Of a stretch of DNA of 33,699 bases, positions 30,247 through 33,699 are shown in pieces. Within the stretch, counting starts at the first letter, position 1, and each line of letters starts with the position of its first letter. The DNA is taken from positions 1-33,699 of the forward strand of contig SVNC01000019.1 in NCBI GenBank assembly GCA_015067025.1, written 5' to 3'. The notes under the pieces were generated by a model. It ran no database searches. It worked only from the letters and a program-made list of their open reading frames with translations, and had not been told where the DNA came from. This DNA comes from Oscillospiraceae bacterium. Lineage in GTDB: Bacteria > Bacillota > Clostridia > Oscillospirales > Ruminococcaceae. Both the position numbers and the translations under genes were made by a program.

Positions 30247-30924
30247 ATGAAGAAAGGCTTTACGCTTTTTATTGCGGCTGCACTTCTTGCTTTGAGCATC
30301 GGCGGCTGTAATGGTGGTAACAAAACATCATCAATAGAGAGTAACACAAATGAAAACGGTTCTTCTGTAACAGAAAACAGCAAGAACGAAAGCGAACCAA
30401 ACAACAAGGATGAAAGCAACACATCCTCTGATATACCTGATATAAGCACTCCTGATGAGTCGGAAACAAACAGCGACACAGAGGAAAGTAAGCCGGGTAT
30501 AATTATAGGCAGCAGTACGGAAATTCCTGAAGTATCCATGCTCAGAGAACAGATCGCAACCACTGCCAAGTCGCTTATAGGTATAGATTACACCTTCAGC
30601 GAGGCATCTCCCGAAAAAGGCTTTGACAACTCAGGTCTTATCTACTACGTGCTTCGTGAAAACGGATATATAAACTGCCCGAGAGGTACGGAAGATCAGC
30701 TCAGCATGGGTACAAAAATAGGTTATGACGAGGTATTGCCGGGTGACGTGGTCTTTTTCTCTGACAAGGACGAAGAAACAGGCGAGGAAAACTATTTCGG
30801 CGGTATCTACGTTGGCGACGGAATGCTTGTCTACAGTCCCTACCCAGGCGAAAAGGTAAAGTATGGAGATTTTACAAATTCCTACTGGAAGAGCAAGTTC
30901 AGTTTTGGAATAAAAATAGCATAA
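30247..30924 (+). CDS. Lipoprotein with catalytically degenerate NlpC/P60 domain
   Basis: The 225-aa protein has a signal peptide ending in lipobox IGGC (Cys21) and a Ser/Asn/Glu-rich linker (25-90). An NlpC/P60 fold follows (about 98-225): KSLIGIDYTF, GFDNSGLIYYVLRENG, LPGDVVFF and GGIYVGDGMLVYSP. Active relatives have Cys in FDCSG, His before VGIY and a second His in a xIHAP-type segment. Here the aligned residues are Asn128, Phe184 and Tyr196, so peptidase activity should be lost. AGGTG lies 7 nt before the ATG at 30247; the ATG at 30241 is also possible. It is likely a peptidoglycan-binding or scaffold lipoprotein. Confidence 0.85.
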   Translation: MKKGFTLFIAAALLALSIGGCNGGNKTSSIESNTNENGSSVTENSKNESEPNNKDESNTSSDIPDISTPDESETNSDTEESKPGIIIGSSTEIPEVSMLREQIATTAKSLIGIDYTFSEASPEKGFDNSGLIYYVLRENGYINCPRGTEDQLSMGTKIGYDEVLPGDVVFFSDKDEETGEENYFGGIYVGDGMLVYSPYPGEKVKYGDFTNSYWKSKFSFGIKIA

Positions 30925-30962
30925 AAAATAAGTTGTCCTTCATATAAAAAACTTAATATCAG

Positions 30963-30993
30963 AAAAACCGTATGCATTGCAGACGGTTTTTTT
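30963..30993 (+). terminator. Terminator of the NlpC/P60-like lipoprotein gene
   Basis: AAACCGT (30965-30971) pairs with ACGGTTT (30983-30989) around a TGCA-containing loop, followed by a run of T. Confidence 0.75.
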
Positions 30994-31048
30994 GATGTAC
31001 TCTGTGGCGGATGGTGCCCATGGTGGCTTTCAATTTGACATACATTAA

Positions 31049-31077
31049 TTGACAATATCGCATTTATATGATAAAAT
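31049..31077 (+). promoter_or_regulatory. Promoter of the zinc-ribbon/TPM genes
   Basis: TTGACA (31049-31054) and TAAAAT (31072-31077, extended -10 TGA) are 17 bp apart. A second TTGACA lies 14 bp upstream. Confidence 0.75.
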
Positions 31078-31129
31078 AAAAATGCTTACTTTAGCACGAT
31101 AAAACTAAAAATTCAGAAAGGAAATAAAT

Positions 31130-32221
31130 ATGACTTCGTTAGTTGATTATAAGTGTCCATGTTGCGGCGCTCCCGTTCAGTTTGACTCATTGTCACAGAA
31201 AATGAAGTGTCAATATTGCGATAATTCATTTGATACAGAAACGCTGAAAAGCTTTGATGAGGTTCTGAAGCAGGAAGTGCCCGATAAAATGGACTGGGCA
31301 TCACAGCCCGGTAACGAATGGATGAAGGAAGAGCTTGACGGCAAGAACGTTTACTTATGTAACTCCTGCGGCGGTCAGATCATTTGTGATGAAAGCACAG
31401 GTGCTACCCATTGTCCTTACTGCGGCAGTCCCGTTGTTATTATGGGTCAGTTCTCAGGAGACGTTAAACCTGATATAGTCATCCCCTTCAAGCTTGATAA
31501 AGATGCGGCAAAGGCGGCTCTCAAAAAGCATCTTGAAGGAAAGAAGTTGCTCCCTGCTTCCTTTAAAACTGATAGCTATATAGACAGCATCCAGGGCGTT
31601 TACGTTCCGTTCTGGTTGTTTGATACAGATGCCGATGCAAAAATCAGATACAAGGCTACAAGAGTAAGAAGCTGGAGAAGCGGCGACTACAGATGCACCG
31701 AAACAAGCTATTATTCAGTATTCAGAGCAGGTACATTAGGCTTTGAAGCCGTTCCCGTTGATGGCTCTACAAGAATGGCTGACGATCTTATGGAATCCAT
31801 TGAGCCTTACGATATGAGTCAGGCAGTGGATTTTCAGACAGCCTATTTATCAGGTTATCTTGCAGATAAATATGACGTAACCTCCGAACAGAGTATAGAA
31901 AGAGCAAATCAGCGTATCAAGAAAAGTACCGAGCAGGTTATTGCAAACACCGTTCAAGGATACGCCACCATTATTCCTGAAAGCACAGGCGTGCAGTTCA
32001 ATAACGGTAAGATAAGATATGCCCTTCTTCCCGTATGGATGCTCAGCACCAAGTGGAACGACCAGGTATACACCTTTGCTATGAACGGTCAGACAGGAAA
32101 ATTTGTCGGCGATCTGCCTATAGATAAGGGTGCTTATCGTAAATGGTTTGCTATCTTAGCAGCAATCGGCGGCGTGGCAGGCTTTGCACTCAGCTTTATA
32201 TTAAAGCTGTTCTTGAATTAA
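31130..32221 (+). CDS. TFIIB-type zinc-ribbon membrane protein
   Basis: The 363-aa protein has two zinc ribbons. The first uses Cys9/Cys12 and Cys27/Cys30 (CPCCG, CQYC); the second uses Cys77/Cys80 and Cys95/Cys98 (CNSC, CPYCGS). A soluble domain with VYVPFWLFDTDA and YALLPVWML follows, and a single C-terminal transmembrane helix (about 342-360). Clostridia often carry this TFIIB-type zinc-ribbon family, usually without known function; some are mislabelled as helicase-related. AAAGGAAAT precedes the ATG. It is 12 bp upstream of the TPM gene and surely co-transcribed. The topology suggests a cytoplasmic, tail-anchored protein. Confidence 0.8.
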   Translation: MTSLVDYKCPCCGAPVQFDSLSQKMKCQYCDNSFDTETLKSFDEVLKQEVPDKMDWASQPGNEWMKEELDGKNVYLCNSCGGQIICDESTGATHCPYCGSPVVIMGQFSGDVKPDIVIPFKLDKDAAKAALKKHLEGKKLLPASFKTDSYIDSIQGVYVPFWLFDTDADAKIRYKATRVRSWRSGDYRCTETSYYSVFRAGTLGFEAVPVDGSTRMADDLMESIEPYDMSQAVDFQTAYLSGYLADKYDVTSEQSIERANQRIKKSTEQVIANTVQGYATIIPESTGVQFNNGKIRYALLPVWMLSTKWNDQVYTFAMNGQTGKFVGDLPIDKGAYRKWFAILAAIGGVAGFALSFILKLFLN

Positions 32222-32233
32222 GGAGGGGAAACG

Positions 32234-33058
32234 ATGAAAAAGACAATTTCTCTTATTATTGCAGTTACGCTTTCTGCTATCTGTTCTGTAACCGCCTTTG
32301 CGGACACCTTTCAGCCGGTAGAACGCACACTCCCTCTTGTTGTAGATAACGCTGACCTTATGTCAGACAGTGAAGAAGCAGAGCTTATAGAAAAGCTTGA
32401 AAGTGTCGGCAATGCTCACAGATGTGAGGTAGCAGTTGTAACAGTAACCTCTACAGAGGGTAAATCACATATGGCGTATGCCGATGATTTCTATGACTAT
32501 AACGGATACGGCTACGGCAGTAACGATGACGGTCTTTTGTTCCTGCTCGATATGGGTGCAAGAGAAATGTATATCACGACCCACGGCACAGGCATAAGAG
32601 CTGTAACCGACTACGGCAGAGAAAGACTGTTTGATAAGGTTCAGGATGATATCAAAAGCGGAGATTATTACGACGCTTTTATCAGATATGCAGAAATAGT
32701 TGACGACTATTATACACGGTATGAAAACGGCACTCCCTATGATATAAACTCCGATAAAGAGTCTCCCTTTGCAATAAACATTTCAAACTTCGTTATCGCA
32801 ATCATCGGTGCACTTTTAGTCGCCTTTATCGGCACAGGCAATATGAAGGGCAAACTTAAGAGCGTCCGCAGCAAGCCTGCGGCGTCAGATTACGTAAAGG
32901 CGGGCAGTCTTAATATAAATCAGTCAAACGATATCTTCCTTTACCGCCATGTAAGCAGAGTTCGTATACAATCCAGCAGTAGCAGCAGTAGCGGCGGTTC
33001 AAGAACCCATCGCAGTTCTTCCGGCAGAAGTCACGGTGGCGGCGGCAGAAGCTTCTGA
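32234..33058 (+). CDS. TPM-domain membrane protein (YgcG family)
   Basis: The 274-aa protein has a signal peptide (1 to about 23, ending SVTAFA) and a TPM domain (about 33-165). The domain shows LPLVVDNADLMSDSEEAEL, CEVAVVTV and DGLLFLLDMGAREMYITTHG. A transmembrane helix (about 182-202) and a low-complexity Ser/Gly/Arg/His tail ending GGGGRSF follow, typical of this family. TPM proteins are linked to photosystem assembly in plants and to unknown envelope roles in bacteria. AGGAGGGG precedes the ATG. It is coupled to the zinc-ribbon gene. Confidence 0.85.
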   Translation: MKKTISLIIAVTLSAICSVTAFADTFQPVERTLPLVVDNADLMSDSEEAELIEKLESVGNAHRCEVAVVTVTSTEGKSHMAYADDFYDYNGYGYGSNDDGLLFLLDMGAREMYITTHGTGIRAVTDYGRERLFDKVQDDIKSGDYYDAFIRYAEIVDDYYTRYENGTPYDINSDKESPFAINISNFVIAIIGALLVAFIGTGNMKGKLKSVRSKPAASDYVKAGSLNINQSNDIFLYRHVSRVRIQSSSSSSSGGSRTHRSSSGRSHGGGGRSF

Positions 33059-33084
33059 TACACCACTTGAAAGGATAATATTTT

Positions 33085-33558
33085 ATGAGAATAGGACACG
33101 GATATGACGTTCACCGCTTTGCAAAGGACAGAAAGCTGATACTGTGCGGAGTGGAAATAAAGACCGACGAAAACATAGGACTCCTCGGTCACTCTGACGC
33201 AGACGTAGCGGTACACGCTCTTATGGACGCTATGCTTGGTGCTATGGCATTACCCGATATCGGCAGACTCTTCCCTGATAACAAGGAAGAATTCAAGGGT
33301 ATATCAAGTCTTGTTCTTTTAAAAAGAGTAAACGAGCTTATAAAGGAAAAGGGTGCGAGCTTATCCAATGCGGATATAACCATCATTGCAGAAAAACCCA
33401 AGCTTAAAAACTACATAGAGCAAATGAGAGAATGTATTGCTGATACCCTTTGCGTTGCACCCTCCGATATCGGATTAAAGGCAACCACAGAAGAAGGCCT
33501 TGGCATTGCAGGAAACGGCATTGCCGCTCATGCAGTTGTACTTATGAAAACAGAATAA
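33085..33558 (+). CDS. ispF: 2-C-methyl-D-erythritol 2,4-cyclodiphosphate synthase
   Basis: The 157-aa enzyme makes the cyclic diphosphate intermediate of the MEP isoprenoid pathway. Metal ligands Asp8 and His10 lie in MRIGHGYDVHRF, and the third His is in GLLGHSDADVAVHALMDA. The pattern DIGRLFPD, ITIIAEKPKL and KATTEEGLG completes the family signature. Length is normal. GAAAGGA precedes the ATG, 26 bp after the TPM gene, so it may be read from the same promoter. Confidence 0.96.
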   Translation: MRIGHGYDVHRFAKDRKLILCGVEIKTDENIGLLGHSDADVAVHALMDAMLGAMALPDIGRLFPDNKEEFKGISSLVLLKRVNELIKEKGASLSNADITIIAEKPKLKNYIEQMRECIADTLCVAPSDIGLKATTEEGLGIAGNGIAAHAVVLMKTE

Positions 33559-33575
33559 AAAATCCCCTGATATTA

Positions 33576-33602
33576 GCGTGTTATCCTTAACGGAGAACAC
33601 GC
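33576..33602 (+). terminator. Hairpin after ispF
   Basis: GCGTGTT (33576-33582) pairs with AACACGC (33596-33602), and TCC/GGA inside extends the stem. No U-tract follows, so it may be a leader or boundary hairpin rather than a terminator. Confidence 0.4.
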
Positions 33603-33606
33603 AGTC

Positions 33607-33699
33607 AAATCCGTCTTCGACGGGTGAAATCCACCTCTGGTGGATGAAATCGCGTTTGCGATGAAATCCTGCTTCGCAGGGTTGTATTTAGACGGATTT
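33607..33699. repeat. Hairpin-array element with 10-bp inverted ends
   Basis: AAATCCGTCT (33607-33616) and its exact complement AGACGGATTT (33690-33699) bound a 93-bp stretch holding four short hairpins in a row. They are CCGTC-TTC-GACGG (33611-33623), ATCCACC-TCT-GGTGGAT (33629-33645), ATCGC-GTTT-GCGAT (33649-33662) and CCTGC-TTC-GCAGG (33668-33680). Each is joined to the next by TGAAAT. It has no coding capacity and may continue past the window edge. It resembles a MITE-like or structured intergenic repeat. Confidence 0.8.

Noticed and set aside
32936-33058. Sortase sorting signal in the TPM protein C-terminus
   Set aside because: The Ser/Gly/His tail has no LPxTG- or NPxTx-like motif and no terminal hydrophobic segment; it is the usual TPM-family tail.

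Overview
The window reads as a chromosomal segment from a low-GC, endospore-lineage, anaerobic Firmicute, most likely a gut clostridium of the Oscillospiraceae/Ruminococcaceae type. This rests on the cotJABC spore-coat operon, ypeB, rubrerythrin, tandem class B sortases, the clostridial RNase P RNA and strong AGGAGG-type ribosome binding sites. The genus is inference only. No phage, transposase, plasmid or CRISPR genes are visible, so this is mostly ordinary chromosome with several accessory-looking modules.

Layout. Positions 1-1455 hold a minus-strand membrane protein with a DUF308-like head and a probable permuted papain-fold tail. Positions 1481-2165 hold the RNase P RNA gene, with two perfect 129-bp hairpin-rich tandem repeats between the mature RNA and its terminator. 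Then on the minus strand come a Nudix hydrolase and folC; a three-gene operon (short Rhs/WapA-head-like secreted protein plus two lipoproteins, 4094-6985); a CarD-type regulator; and an ABC-F ATPase with altered motifs. On the plus strand are cotJABC (9712-10708) and htpG with a CIRCE operator. mntP follows on the minus strand, preceded by a yybP-ykoY manganese riboswitch and terminator, then an operon DUF6106-like / lipoprotein D,D-carboxypeptidase / tsaD.

Positions 16392-18603 carry an ECF sigma factor translationally coupled to a membrane protein whose outer domain looks like an ABC sugar-binding protein. It is a candidate one-pass ligand-sensing anti-sigma factor. Rubrerythrin follows. 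Positions 19512-28571 are one tightly packed minus-strand series: cysteine desulfurase, thiI, pncC/cinA, four class B sortases in a row, and a Thr/Pro-rich SpoIID/LytB-domain surface protein. The four sortases, with a shared juxtamembrane motif, a C-terminal aromatic extension and no obvious substrate nearby, are with the sigma/anti-sigma pair the strongest candidates for an undescribed system.

Positions 28749-30924 hold ypeB without an adjacent sleB, followed by a lipoprotein NlpC/P60 domain that has lost all three catalytic residues. The window ends with a TFIIB-type zinc-ribbon membrane protein, a TPM-domain protein, ispF and a 93-bp element made of small hairpins bounded by a 10-bp inverted repeat.

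Functional themes are cell envelope and surface assembly, spore coat and germination, stress and metal homeostasis, and tRNA/sulfur metabolism. All functional calls come from reading motifs by eye; no database search was run.
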